Shown: positions 25,401 to 37,395, counted from the first letter of the stretch. The stretch is DNA of 64,000 nt from Bactericera cockerelli (GCA_024516035.1 CM044967.1:1086383-1150382); one strand, 5' to 3'. The notes: a model not told the origin generated them from the sequence alone. Translations and numbers: made by a program.

Positions 25401-28400
25401 AAAACTTCAACTCATTTAGGAATCGAACCCAGGAACACAGGTCTCCTTGGTGCAAGTCGAGTGTGTCAGCCACTCGGACACGGTTACTATATAAATTATG
25501 TTCACAGAATTTAGACGGGAGTAACTTTTGAGTCTCTCAATTTTGGAGTATGAGATTATCTTTCGAATTACGCGTCTGTACCTATATTTGGTTCAACATA
25601 ATAATTTATAGAAAAAAGTCAGGAGTCACTACATTAAGATTTTTACTTTGGAATAAAACCCTAGTTTCATATGCGCTCTGTTCTATTTTATGTTTGGTAA
25701 TTTTAATTTTCCTGATTTTTATTATTTTATGAACAGAAAATCATCGGTGGTGTTGCTGTTTTGCCTGTCAATGCTATCATAGGAAGAAAAAAAGACAAGA
25801 AACGTGGAGACAAAAGGTACGTTTCTTTGAATTCATGCAAGTTGTGTGTTTGTAACCAACTTGGTTTAAATCCTTGAATATCATGGGATACGTAGGAAAA
25901 AAGAAAAAAAAGAAAAAGATTTCCATCTAATATGGTTTCCTGCCAAAATAGGAAACCAACTTAGTATATTCTTAAAATTTACATTTATACATATAAATAA
26001 AATATACATTAAAATATACATAAAATATACATTTCTATCTATTATTATTTATCTGGTATATTTCTTATCCATGGCACTTAATAACTGTTTGGCTCAGCTT
26101 TTTCTCATATTTTCCAATCAATATCTCCTGAAGCATCCATCCATGGATGAAGATTTTTTTTTTTTAAGTAAGATTAACTACAGTTCGTCTCAGAAAATGT
26201 GCTGGTCTAGTAAATATTTCTCCCAAATCGAAATTTGAAAAGTTGTCAGTGTTTCAAGATGATATTCTTTGTATCCGTCTTATTTTTTTGTAATAAGTTC
26301 ATTAAATATGCAGTAATATAAAAGAAAACATATCAAAATTATTGTTTATTCTATGTCATTATCATTATTTTACTTATTATTTTTTTAGTGTTTCCTCCTA
26401 CGAAGACGACGAAAAAGAAAATCGCAACGAACACAGTGTGAATATGGAAACCTCATTCACATCAAACAAAGACCTCAGTGGCAACACAAATGAGTCCAAA
26501 GTACTCAATTCATCTTTAGAATCTCAGAAAATCGACAATCAGATAAATTTGGACAGAAAAGTCAGCGAGAAGGATGCTTCAATAGAAAAATCAGCTAAAC
26601 GAAGTAAAGGTGAAAAAACCAAGGTAAGTTTCTTCAATAATTCACAAGTTCAGTTGAATGATTTTCCGTCTTAACTGTATTGATTTTTGAAATGAGTAAT
26701 TGTGTTTTTATAGTGTTATGTTCCTTTCTTACTTTTTTCATAAGTGATAAAATAGCTGGCAATCATTGTAGCTATAAAAGAATTGGCTAAGGAGATCAGA
26801 ATTAGAAATAATAATACCAGTTTGTAGGTATTATTGTTTACTTATGTTTAGCGTAGCATGCTCTTCTCTTGTTTTTATGTTGAAGGTCCACCAGAAAGAT
26901 TTCACTTTTTGAAAAATTAGTTACGGGAGGAATTGGACTTTTCATTTATATACATACCTAATCTTTAGCTTTTTATGTATGAAAAATAATGACACCTTTG
27001 CCAGTTGTACATTGCATAAAGTTTTGGAAATTTTATTTAGTAAAATAAAGTTTTAACGAACTTTTTAACATAAAGTTTTTCAAATACATTTTCTGTGTCC
27101 CTAGTTTGTGGGAAGCTTTGTCTCTACGATCCAATTTTAAAGTGATTTCTGAAATCACGTTTAGTCTTGGATCACATTGTCACACACAATGCCCATTCTC
27201 TAAATTACTTCAAGATAATATTGATGAGTAAAACTGTCAATAGTTTTGAGTGAAAATCCTGACCTTTCTATAATTTGTCGTTAAAAACCTGAAGATTGAT
27301 TGTTTTTTGGCGGACCCTGTACTATTGATTTAAAGCCCTTGTGTTTGCATGCTGTTTTACGATAAGCTAAGGGGGGAAATAACTTCTTTTTTTTGTGAGG
27401 TATTTTCAATGTAGGTTGGAAGTATAATCTGAATGTGGAATGCTGTGGTTTCTTATTAATATTGGAGACATAATAAAGAAAGAGAAAGTCCTGAAACGAA
27501 CGTTTCAAGGAATTAAAATAGACACAAAACCCTATGTGTCCATTTTTATTTTCAAAAATAAGTACAAATTTTTTCGGTAAATTTTTTTGAGTCATATAGA
27601 ACTAGATACTGTAATAATATAATTCCATTAAATCCCCCCTTAACTCTACTTTAGAAACATTCCCTCATTCTGTCATTTTGTTACAGTATTATACATTTAA
27701 ATTTGGTCTTCATATTTAATTTTTTTAAAATAATATTATTTTGCTTGTTTTTGTTATGTTTCTTTTTGTTCTTATGTTTGGTATCTAACTGATTTGTTTA
27801 TTTCCTTTGCTTTCATTTTATTTGATAGAGTTCAAGTAGTATATTCACTAGAATTGGATCAATGAAATCAACCAAGGACAAAAAAGACCTAGAAAAAAAT
27901 ATCGACAGAAGTATTTCTCCAGACCAGAAATCAAAAGATAAAGAAACTGTTTCGCAATCTAGCTTGACCAAGAAAAGTGGATCAAAAGACGAAAAGAAAA
28001 AATCTGAATCTGATAAATCAAGCAGTAAAAATAAGGGTTCAAAACGAGATAAATCATCTGACAGAAAAGTTGGGAAAACTGAAAAACGTGACTCAACTGT
28101 ATCACAAAGTAGTACCACAGATAAAAAAGATATAGGGGAAAACACTTCAACTGGAGGCCCCCCAACTGGCTCCCCACAACTTCCTGGGTATACGAAAGAA
28201 TATAACTACGAAGTAGGTGATGCTACAAATCGAAAAAAATCTATAAAAGGTTTCACTTACGAGAAAACTGACAAAACGAAGTCTTCTGATGTTGACGAAC
28301 AGCAGTCCTCGTCTCCTCCTTCTAAACAAGTTGGTCTTGCTTTCAATTATGCGCCAGGTGAAATTCAAAAAGTGACAGATTCTGCTGCAGAAAAATTAAA

Positions 28401-31400
28401 ATCTTCTGAGGAAAATGATGAAGCAAACACAGAAATTAGAACTCCAGGTATTGACTACGTAGAATCTGCAGCATTGAAAGAGAAGCATAAGAAAGAGTTG
28501 GGTAGTGATAACATAAGTATAGTGAAGCATCTATTTGGAACTAATGACAATAAATCCAAAAAGTCTGATCATAAAGAATCACTAAAAGACAAGTTTTTCA
28601 AATTCGATAAAAGCGATAAAAAGAAAAACGAAAAGAATAACTTAAAAGCTTTAAAAGAAAAGGTAATGGAAAAATCTGAAAATGAGGTAGAAGAAAAAGT
28701 AATAAAAGAGCATGTAGGATCTGACAAAAAGATAGGAGACAAATCTCAAAGTCCTCGAGCAAGTGAAGTAAAACTTGAGAAACAGGAAATTGATAAAGCT
28801 TTGAAAGAATTAGAAGAGGTGGAAAAAAGTGTTACTAATTCGAGTTTGAATGACAGTGAGGAAGGTGCTATCATAGACAGTGAAAATGTTAATGAGCCGT
28901 CCAAACCTAAATCTAAATCAGGAAGTCCAGATAAGAAAGGTTTACTAGGTGTTTTTCAAAAAGCTATGAAATCTGATAAGAAAAAACCTGTTGAAGAAGA
29001 TATTATTGTTAAAGAAGTAGCTCTCAAGCCAAAATCAGTTGAACTGTCCGAAAAAGATGAATCAAAACAATCCAAAGATTCCAAAAAAATTAGAAACATC
29101 GAAAGAGAAGGACAAAGAAAACAAAGAAAAAGTCAAAGATGTAAAGGATAAAACTGAAGATTCCATTGTAAATAAGGAAAGTAAAAAGAAGGATTCGAAA
29201 GATAAGAAGGAATCAAGTGAGAACACGAAAAAGAAAGACAAATCTCCAACTAAAGACAAATCTCCTGCTAAGGACAAATCCGCACCTAAGGACAAATCTG
29301 CTACTAAGGACAAATCTGCAACAAAGGACAAATCAAATAAGGACAAAGCTGCATCTAAGGACAAATCTGCAACAAAGGACAAATCTACTACCAATGAAAA
29401 ATCTCCAACCAAGGACAAAGCATCTTCTGAGAGTAAGTCATATCCTGAGGAATCCCCTGAAGCTTTGATTCTGACAAACAAAAGCGCTACAGAAGCTTTC
29501 ATCGAAAATGAAATCAATAACTCTAGTAAAAATGAAGATTACACTGACCCAAGCAAAACTCCTCTAATTGTTAAAACTACGACAAAACAAACTATGGTTA
29601 AAGATAAAGAAGGATTGACGAGGAATATTGAAGAAAAAGTTGAAGATATGAGATCTGGTGAAGTGACAGTTTCGACTCAAGTAAATAAGGTATGTTTTTA
29701 TAAATTATGATTTTCTAATTGATAAGATAGTGTATAGGTAGTATAAGATAGGTCCGCAAAAGCTTTCCTCTTCCAGCGGATTTTCCATGGCGATGTATTG
29801 GCTAATGGGTACATTGCCTCAGGCAAGTGGTATGGATCAAGTCTACCATGTAAGATGAGTTACAATAATTGACTGTAAGTACAAATCAAAAAAATCTTGT
29901 TCTAGGTCAATGGGGTTTGAATAAATTATTATTCGTGTTTGAAAATTTGATGTGCAGTCCTGTTATAATAGTCAAATTTACTCCAAGACTCCCTCAGAAA
30001 AATGAGAAGTGACATTTTTAGACGAAATCATGAGACATCAAAATTTATCATCAAGATTTCTTGAATAAATGAGGAGTTTTTTTTTGTTCAGGTTATAGAT
30101 GATACTTTTTTTATTCCATCAGAACCCAAGCATTATCTAGGAAATCTGTAATGAAAAAATATATTTCTTTTCAGTTCATGGTTTGGGCGATTTAAATGAA
30201 ACAATAAGAATTAATATAAAATTTGCATTTCAGATTAATTCTTATTGTTTAGTTTAAATTTGCATTCGAGTATTAAAATCTCGGTCAGTACCATACTAGA
30301 CAGAAATAAAACTTAAGTGTTTTGAAACCTACCAGTGAAATTTTTCACCAGTTTACATAGATGATATCAAAAAAGTGTTGAGTTTGGGTGATACTTGTGT
30401 CTTTTTTGTTGTTGAAAAGAACACATTAATATTTCTTGGGAAGTTCAGGGTTTCAATAAGCAACTAAAAAACTAGTTTAGTAAAAGGGGACCAAGGTGCC
30501 AAAATACCATTGTTAACTATAAAAGCTGGTAAATGCTATATTTTCAAATATTATTACAGTGTAATTACAAGTAGTAGTAGCAGGTATTACTAATTATAAA
30601 AAAAAAACAATAGATTTTGAAAATACAAAAACGTCTTGTCTTATATCTGTCTATCATAATGATTATACAATATTGTTATTAAATTTAGTGTGTAGGTATT
30701 TTAGTATGTACGCTTGTTAAGTTCTATACTCTTGCATTAAGCCCATAGCTACTAGATTGTAGATTGCATGACATTAGAACCAAATATTTGTTTTTCTTCT
30801 TTTGATATAGGCCGAAAGTATCGACGATACCTTCTCCCGATCTCCCTACGTAACGGCTACGGCAATCACAACAAGAACAGCGACCACCCATCAAGATCTT
30901 GAAACCAAGGCTAAAACAAGTCAGGTAAAAAAATAATAAAATAAATGTGGTTTCTAGGATCCTTACCCTTAATTAGTTAGAAATTAACATTCACGATCAA
31001 CAAATTATCAATTTTCACCAGTATTTTTTTTTAAATAGCAACCAACATGTGGCGGTTGAAAGTGGAGCAAGTGTTCGCGATGATTGAGCAATAAATATGT
31101 TTAAAAAGCAAAAAAAAAAAAACAATTGACTCCTTGGTTTAAAATTGATATTTTCTGCCGAGTCCTACAATGCTAATTATATTTAATGTGTAATGTAGGA
31201 CATCATTGAAAGTAACAATAACAAAACTAATTTAAATTGGGTAAATTTTGTCACTATCTCAATATAATCTAGTGCAGCGAAAACTTTTGTACTCCATATA
31301 AATATTTTAAATTTCATTCTGAAGTTTTATAATAAAGCACAGTTTATGTGGTTTAGCATAATCAATGTTTCATGTGGTCTCACCTACTAATTGTTTTTCA

Positions 31401-34220
31401 AATTAATGAGACCCATTTACAGTGAAACAAACCGCATATTTCTTTCCTCAGGTTGAAGAAAAGACAGTTGCTCATACGACAACCACTAGTGGATTGCGTC
31501 AAGAACAAAGAACCGTCACCCAGGAAGTCAGAGCTACCTCCACAATCTTGGCTGATAACAATACCGAGGTAAGGTTGACTATCTCAAAAATATATTCTTC
31601 TGGGAATAATTGGAAATATTCCAAATGGAAATGCAGCTCCTAATGAGCCATCATAATAATTAAAAGTCCAAATTATCTTATCCTAGCTTTGGTGGTCGAA
31701 TGGTTGAGATAATAACCTAGTAATTCACCAGTCAAAATGAAAGAGTAACTCAAGTAAAAACACAAGAAGCAACATGGCCCATTTTTTTTAAACGTTTGAA
31801 CTTGTAAAGAATTCATAAATAAAATTTCTGGACCACCTTTGATAAAAATATGCTGTAAAATATTTTATTTGACAGTTCATTTCCGTCTGGGAACCATACG
31901 GTCTAATGAATTATTGAAAAACTATAAATAAATCATATTACCTTGCCTACAATGAGTACACATGAGAGGATTATTTTTGAAAAACTTGTAATTTAATTTT
32001 CAGACCTTGAGCAAGAATTCTTCGCACTCTTCGTTGAGCTCTAACGACTCTGGAACCCCAATCGATATTGAGGGACCTTTACCCAACGAGGAAAGCTCAT
32101 CAAGTCAGGTAATAATTCACTCATCATCTTATTACGCAACTTTTGAATTACTATCGAAAATATTTGAGAACCGTAGTTTTGGACATGGTCAGAATAGTTT
32201 TGCTACCAAAATGACTACTCTGACCTATAAAATAGTAAATCGTTCTTTGAAGAAATATCATGTCTGTATCCGTGACGCAAAAATTAATCATAGGACTGCC
32301 ATTATTTAATGTTTTCGAGGAAAATTATCAAGTCTGTAAAGATGAGAGTTTCATAGGTAACAGCAAGATTTTTTTTTTTTTTTTTTTTACAAAACCTCGT
32401 AACTTTTGAACCACTATAAATTTTATTTTTTCTGTATAGAGAGCTTTTATTTATTGTACCATTTTTTTTAAAAATCACTAGAATATTTACGATTGCAATC
32501 AATGATTTCTATCAGCCCTGGAATTTTGGTCTAGTAATTTAGATTAATTCTTTATGTTTAAGTTACCATGTTTGTGTTCATCATTTCCGTAATGACACAA
32601 CTACTCAAACTCACTTTACTAAATATTTTTTTTTTTTAATTTGGGTTTAACGTCGCTTTCAGCTGCATGGTCATATCATGACGGGGTTCTTACCCTTCAT
32701 TCGCAGAAAACTCACAAACCTGCTACCCATTTTAACCTCACCCAGCCTGACTGGGACCGGGAATAGCCAGCAACACGAAGTCTTCACCTCGCTGGACGTT
32801 GCTTAACTCCGTGATCCTACGAGAATCGGTTCATTCAATGCGCCATCGACGCTGGCATTAAATATTCGCTTAACTTGGGACTTGAACCACCGACCTCCGA
32901 TTCGAAGTCCGCAGCCTCATCGATCGAGCTACTCTGGTCGTTTCACCCTGCATAATTACAAAATTAAATTACATAATCATTAACTAAATGAAAATTAAAT
33001 TACATAATAATTAACTAAATGAAAATTAAATTACATAATAATTAACTAAATGAACTGAATATCCTTCTTTAGGTTGCAAACAGTTCCACCACATCAGGTC
33101 GCTCTGCCACTTTCATAGACGGAGGCTCCGGCTCTTTGATCCCTCCGTCCACCATTGTTCACACCGAATCATCCCTCTACAACCCGGACGATGTTCGCAA
33201 CACAATCAGCTCCACGACCAGCGTCCCTCTGGTGTCCACAACCAATCGTTTGATATCGGGATCGACAGAAACCAATCTGGCCGAAGGGACTGAAGAAGTC
33301 ATAAAAACAGTGGGAGAATTCGTATCCTCGCAAACCATCAGTAGCAAGACAAGAACGGTTGAAACGGTTACGGTAAGAACATTTCATTTATTTTGAATTA
33401 CAATTTTCTCTGACTATCTCATAATTGACAGTTGGAATGTCCGTCTTTTACTCCATTGAATGATACTTTAAAAATAACCCACATTGAAGCTCTGCTTAAC
33501 CCAAAAAGTGTTTTTAAAAATAGCAAATAACTAAAGGTTTACTGTTTTTTGTGTTATCATGGCACAACTTTAGTAAGCACAGCTCTTCAACATTCCTGAT
33601 CACGTACTTTTCCCTAGTAACATCTTGCTCGCTCGTAATGTTGTCACTGGTCGCTATTTATACAAATAGCTAGTCATTTTTTCCTCACGAAGTATCCGAG
33701 TGCACTCCGTAATATCTAAGTACAGGTCTCTTGCACGCAAATCGAGTGCGCTACACACTCGGGCTTGGTGATAATATAGGTGATGTTCAAATATGGTTGA
33801 TATGGCTAATTTTTTCGGAATATCAAAGATTTCATCTGTCAAGATACGCGCCTAAATCTATACTGGTATATAAAATTCTAGTAAGCTCCTTTAAAAATTG
33901 TGACTCAATTTTAAAATTGTATACCACTAGGCTTATGTGGATCGAAATGTCAAGAAAGATGAAATTGAACTTGAATTGAGAAGAACTCTGGAGAGTGTTT
34001 TGAAACACACTGTTTACTATTTTTCTCATATTTTCAGTACAAAACGGAAAAGGATGGGGTTGTCGAGACTCGCGTAGAGCAGAAAATCACAATTCAAAGT
34101 GATAGCGATTCTGTTGACCACGATAAGGCGCTATCGGACGCGATTATGGAAGCCACTGCAATGAATCCGGACCTGAAGGTTGAAAAAATCGAAATACAAC
34201 AACAAAATCAGCACTCTTAA
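19286..34220 (+). CDS. cora: Coracle, protein 4.1 homologue (model incomplete: FERM exons missing)
   Basis: Exons supported are 19286-19412 (ATG 19293), 24016-24189, 24894-25036, 25737-25816, 26389-26623, 27829-29689, 30811-30924, 31452-31568, 32004-32108, 33073-33372 and 34038-34220 (TAA). Known role of the family: a cytoplasmic scaffold at septate junctions, linking membrane proteins such as neurexin IV to the cortex. Seen here are the first FERM strand (HITLLDGSNLDITIE), the FERM-adjacent domain (RYSGRTHYETRR, APHFERSLSGR), a long Lys/Ser/Asp linker and the 4.1 C-terminal domain (TYKTEKDGVVETRVEQKI, ALSDAIMEATAMNPDLKVEK). All junctions from 24189 onward agree in phase. The first two exons do not: exon 1 ends in phase 0 while the FA exon needs two preceding bases. 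About 250-300 residues of FERM are absent. Two one-base frameshifts are present (near 24075 and 29083-29089). About 1,140 codons are visible. Confidence 0.85.
19542..19770 (+). repeat. Left LTR (portion alignable to the right copy)
   Basis: It begins TGTTAGGGATCGAC and shares 'ccttattctattcctttaaa' and 'accaaaccaaagaaaaccaa' with the right copy. The copies differ mostly by one- to four-base gaps (GGG/GG, CTAAG/CTAG, CGCCCGCGC/CGCGC, GCCCTC/GCCTC) and by few substitutions. Confidence 0.85.
20575..20720. repeat. TTTA/TTAT-type microsatellite
   Basis: Degenerate runs of TTTATTA and TTATTTA wording lie inside the leader region of the LTR element. It is a simple repeat with no coding content. Confidence 0.8.
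21110..21262. repeat. Two-copy tandem repeat in the retrotransposon leader
   Basis: A unit of about 70 bp containing 'ctgggactagtgagtcttag' and 'aaatttgcacctattacc' appears twice in succession with minor changes. It lies between the left LTR and the gag-like frame. Confidence 0.85.
21486..21863 (+). CDS. Gag-like open frame of the LTR element (125 aa)
   Basis: The ATG at 21486 follows a T-rich leader; the frame ends TGA after 125 codons. The protein is helical and charged (KYTKARERYFTRVQECYDL), with an Ala-rich then Asn/Asp-rich tail. Its position before the integrase relic suggests the N-terminal part of a gag. It is far shorter than a full gag, and no zinc knuckle is seen. It is more likely a remnant than a host gene. 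Confidence 0.5.
   Translation: MAPTIAEQLDKYTKARERYFTRVQECYDLVGKADKEGLFRARCTRLDVTYENYEKTTEAIESLNVLVEPPAKVVDTVQPMKTFEEMFFRVKANLALLDQNAAAASAAAVNNEDNNDNNTTEVRSK
22228..22760 (+). pseudogene. Frame-broken integrase relic of a BEL/Pao element
   Basis: In one frame at 22228-22416 the HLATLLIND and TLHGGPKLI wording matches the HHCC-type N-terminal integrase region of BEL/Pao elements. At 22575-22680 ELVSDLTTAAFLACLDRF matches the conserved segment of the catalytic core, and a YSDNG-like core follows in yet another frame. Frame changes and stops separate these pieces, so no functional protein is encoded. The upstream pol domains appear deleted. Confidence 0.7.
23701..23915 (+). repeat. Right LTR, apparently truncated
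   Basis: It begins TGTTAGGATCGACTAG just after a purine tract. Similarity to the left LTR ends near 23912, about 100 bp before the coracle FA exon. The missing remainder and the absence of a target-site duplication point to deletion, recombination or assembly collapse. Confidence 0.8.
24016..24189 (+). CDS. cora: Coracle exon: FERM-adjacent domain, with a one-base frameshift
   Basis: After the CACAG acceptor the reading is LMAPEIPQKLGLFPRFGSNF. The frame then slips by one base around 24075-24078 and continues RYSGRTHYETRR, ERPAPHFERSLSGR and LSSRSMD to the GTAAGA donor. Both halves are strongly conserved in protein 4.1 proteins. The exon is 174 bp, where 173 would keep frame with its 3' neighbour. 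A surplus C in the CCC run is the simplest explanation. Confidence 0.85.
24613..24873. mobile_element. pogo/Tigger-like MITE in a coracle intron
   Basis: It starts TACAGTCGAACCTGG and ends in the inverted form with CTGTA, so CAG...CTG ends are flanked by TA, as in Tc1/mariner-pogo elements. The interior repeats 'ttctcttatatccag'-like and 'cttatagagaggtgaatt'-like blocks. There is no transposase. Relatives are at 63717-64000 and a fragment at 52488-52560. Confidence 0.65.
25295..25495 (-). mobile_element. SINE family F
   Basis: On the - strand it has a tRNA-like head with a GGTTCGATTCCTA-type B box, followed by 'ctcataccttgtagggaaa'-like body wording. Copies at 33635-33780 and 48245-48450 share the 'cctcacgaggtatgagtgaa' block. 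It lies in the coracle intron between 25036 and 25737. Confidence 0.6.
27829..29689 (+). CDS. cora: Coracle long exon: Lys/Ser/Asp-rich linker with KDKS repeats
   Basis: The acceptor GATAG at 27828 opens in phase 0 (SSSSIFTRIGSMKSTKDKK). The exon encodes about 620 residues of low-complexity charged sequence, typical of the divergent linker between FA and C-terminal domains in coracle. At 29083-29089 a run of seven A residues breaks the frame. With the run taken as six, the reading continues SKKLETSKEKDKENKEK to the donor at 29690. Residues encoded at 29234-29419 form six-residue KDKSxT-type repeats rich in possible SP/TP phosphosites. Confidence 0.8.
29234..29419 (+). repeat. 18-bp coding minisatellite (KDKSxT repeats)
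   Basis: About ten imperfect 18-bp units of 'aaggacaaatctgcaact' type encode repeats such as KDKSPT, KDKSPA and KDKSAT. The unit length is a multiple of three, so copy-number change keeps the frame. It lies inside the coracle linker exon. Confidence 0.85.
30189..30260 (+). ncRNA. Candidate 72-nt hairpin in a coracle intron
   Basis: Two 27-nt arms (30189-30215 and 30234-30260) pair with 24 Watson-Crick pairs, two G-U pairs and one mismatch around an 18-nt loop. The inner 17 pairs are perfect (AAACAATAAGAATTAAT). The size fits a microRNA precursor, but the AT-rich arms could also be a small MITE or chance. No known microRNA is recognised. Confidence 0.3.
32562..32945 (-). mobile_element. SINE family D interrupted by a family E SINE
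   Basis: The outer element resumes across the insert: 'caaactcactttactaaata' up to 32620, then 'cgcttaacttgggacttgaa' onward from about 32867. The inserted family E copy (about 32626-32862, - strand) has a T-run at its left side, the reverse complement of a poly(A) tail. It is flanked by AAATATT on both sides, consistent with a target-site duplication. This gives a clear age order in a coracle intron. Confidence 0.7.
33073..34220 (+). CDS. cora: Coracle last two exons: 4.1 C-terminal domain
   Basis: Exons 33073-33372 (100 codons) and 34038-34220 (60 codons plus TAA) join in phase 0 across ETVT/YKTEKDG. The 4.1 C-terminal domain starts near TKTVGEFVSSQTISSKT-like sequence in the first exon. 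It ends EKIEIQQQNQHS. This domain binds membrane and junction partners in protein 4.1 proteins. It is intact, which argues that the gene is functional in vivo. Confidence 0.9.
33635..33780 (-). mobile_element. SINE family F, diverged
   Basis: It shares 'taatgttgtcactggtcgct', a CTCACGAAGTATCCGAGTG block and a tRNA-like end with the other family F copies. It lies in the last coracle intron. Confidence 0.5.
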
Positions 34221-37200
34221 TTTTTTTTAATTTCACGTGAAATCTACGAACTCACATTTGAACAACCAAGGCTATTGCACCATTTCAACTTTTTTATTTA
34301 TTAATTTTGTTTAGCTTTATCGCATAAATGAAGGTCGCTTCTATATAGCTGCAATATTTTATATAAAAGTACTCAACTAACTGTTGGAAAATTATTTCTT
34401 GTGCATTTGTAACAATGCATTTAAATACTATGGAAATTGTACCTCTGTGTACTTTGTTCAGGATATTAAATACGAGGTTTTCTTATTCTAAAACAGATAA
34501 AAATGCCTCCTAAAAAAAAATCCTATTATTTCGAGGTATAATATAGAAGTTTTCCTAATGTAAACTTTTGAAATTGTCTTCGTTCCCCAAGATGTGTCGA
34601 TCGGAGGATTCCATTAAATTATTTCTCAAATTTCAAGTTTCCCGCTCAATCGCTCTGAGATATTTTCATTACAACTCACAAGGAGCCGAACTAGTGGGGA
34701 TCAGATCATGTATACACCAGGGCCTTGTTTCAGAAAGCACCCAAACTCAAAATCCCCAAATCTCACATTTTCAGGGTAAGAGTTCTTTCTGATGCCCAGT
34801 TCCTCAAAAAACACTACAGTCACAATGTTTGTTACGCAAACAAGCAAGAACATTTTGAAAAATTGTTTAATTCACCATACATTTAGAATAGTAAGTTCAA
34901 GGCAAAATCTCATGAAAACTTCGAATTGATTAAAATCGATTTTTTTTTGTTTTTTCAAAGATAATATAATTTATTTATTTAAATATAAAACAGCTAGATT
35001 TTTAATGTTTCATGTATCATGTTCTCATCGTATTTTTGACTCGTAATTTGGATAAGTGATCTTTCTTCAGAATCCTATTTCTATTTTTGTACTTGTGCCA
35101 CACTTCTAGTGTGTTATCTTTATTGAAAACCTCGTGTTTAATTTCTACATATATCATGATTTTATTATTGTGCTGAAAAAACAACTTTCTTCCATTCTGA
35201 ACTCTGGAATTTCACATAAGTAAAGGTAGAATGTCCCATAGTATGGCCCTGCCTACCAATGCAAAAAAGTATAAAAATATTAGCTATCCACTTAACTGGG
35301 ATTTGCTGTTTGGTAGTAGGATTAAAGTAGCTACTCCCTGAGCTGAAGTTTCAGAGTGTACTAAGTGTTGCACACGACAATATTAAGCTGTTGCAAGTAT
35401 CGGAAGTTGCCTTACTCCAGTACTCTTACAATGGAATGTGTTAATCAATGTAAAGTAAAATTTAATGTAAGTTGACAGAATACAGATGTATACAAAATTT
35501 CAAGTGTCCGTCCCTTTTTATGAGAAGTAATGATGAACTCAATAAGAAAATGCTCTCTAACGAGGCCCTTTAGGTCCAATCTTATTTTTTTTTACGACTT
35601 TTGACAAACAGATCACAGCACACATAAACTTATACTTCAGATTTCTAATATTAGAAATTTATCAGAAGTAAAAGTCTAGCATAAGCACAGTGCCTCCAGT
35701 GTACCCTTCAGAGTTCTCAAACTTACACGTAATTTATAGGTATCTAATAGTATATTGCACATTTCATACCCATTATCATATAGTTCATAGTAAACTTTCT
35801 CTTGTAAACAAAAAGAATAAACTAAATATTTACTAATAAAAGCTTACCTTATTTTGTTTGAAGTTCTAGAAGCACTATGATCATGATATGTGTCTATGAA
35901 ATCCAATACCATTTATTAATCTTTTAGGCGCATGTGTCTACTGTTCAAACCCAGATTTTATAAGATATCAGTTAATACTTGATGCTTTTTTGTAAGATAA
36001 ATATTCACAATGCAACAGTAGTTTATTTATTTTTTTATTCCTAATAAATGATGATAATTTCGTTCAATACATTCCAATTAAAATAAGAAATACAAGTACT
36101 TGTCGAATATTATTTTGTCTGTAACTTTTTATTGATATTTTATTTTAATTTTATAGTATAACATAAGAAAAGTAATAAATAAAATGTGATAACACATGAG
36201 GTAAACGATAATAACTATGCTTTAATCCAAAACATTCTAATAATCTTACAAGGGATAGCTCACAAAAACATACTCAGTGAACTGTACGAGTATATTTATG
36301 TTGGAACGTAATAAACTCAGAGAACAAGTCTCTCCATATTTGCACAGTTCATTACATGGAACTTGAGTATTACATGGAAATACCTAGAACAAGCTTTAAT
36401 GTATGGCTGGGAGACTTTGAACAGGAAGAAGACCAGTGTCTCGCTAGAGGACTATAAACAGAGAACAGACTAGCCAACCCTAACAAACCTGGTCAGCTTG
36501 CAGTTTTCCCAAAAGGTCAATAGCTTAAAAAGAAAAGGCCCAAGTTCTCACGATGGTTGATCTTAAGTTGGACGGAAACCATCACTGCTTCCAGATGTAA
36601 CCATGCTTCTTACAACAATAACATGCTAATAACTAAAAAACATATTTATTTTTTCTCTCTAGGGTTTTCTTTTCTCGTGATCATTGGGATAGGGAATCTT
36701 ACAGTTACAACATTCCAATAGAGAACTTTTTTGTCCGAAATTGTAACCCGTTTAAAGATTCTTTTGTATTTTGAAATTACAATTATTTTCGGATCGACAG
36801 ATCTTCGACACGTAGTTTAATTGGCATTTTGCAAGACCTTGTCTCTGTCTAAAATAATGATATCCACTCTCTGCATATCTCTGAAGCGTGTGGATCCATG
36901 CATTAGGATTCCTTCTGATGCATGAAAAAATTTCTTCCTCATCTATTTGAGAATTTGACCACAAAATAATGAAACAAAAACAACTGCTGGAACAAAATCT
37001 TATTCCCTATTAAAGCAAAACAAATAATGTCGTCTAATACCTGGACAAAATGGACAGTTATTTCAACTATTTCAAGATTTATGACTCACATCCGTAAGCA
37101 GTTCCGAATATCCATGCCATCAATTAATGGTACAAACCATAGATTTAAAAACAATAAATAGATAAAGAACTCTCTGGGCATCTCATGTCAAGAACTTCCT

Positions 37201-37395
37201 CACTAGAAAAGGGTGGACTCCATATGCTATTAGCATGGTGTTCGCCATTTTCTATTGAGGCAGTGTATCCTATTTCCTATGCAGAAGGGGTGCTTCAGTT
37301 CTCGACCAGAGTTCGTTATCTAGTTTTTAAATCTATGGTACAAACAAACATCTCTATTGGTACAAACCACTAATTTACTCAATCAAAAGTTGTTA
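34221..37395. other. Convergent intergenic region between coracle and the P450
   Basis: This holds the coracle 3' UTR from the left and the P450 3' UTR from the right. An AATAAA lies at 35816-35821 on the + strand; TTTATT (AATAAA on the - strand) occurs near 36645 and 36127. Which sites are used cannot be told. An imperfect palindromic ACTTCCGA...TCGGAAGT-type repeat relic lies near 35620-35675. No extra exon is supported. Confidence 0.55.
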
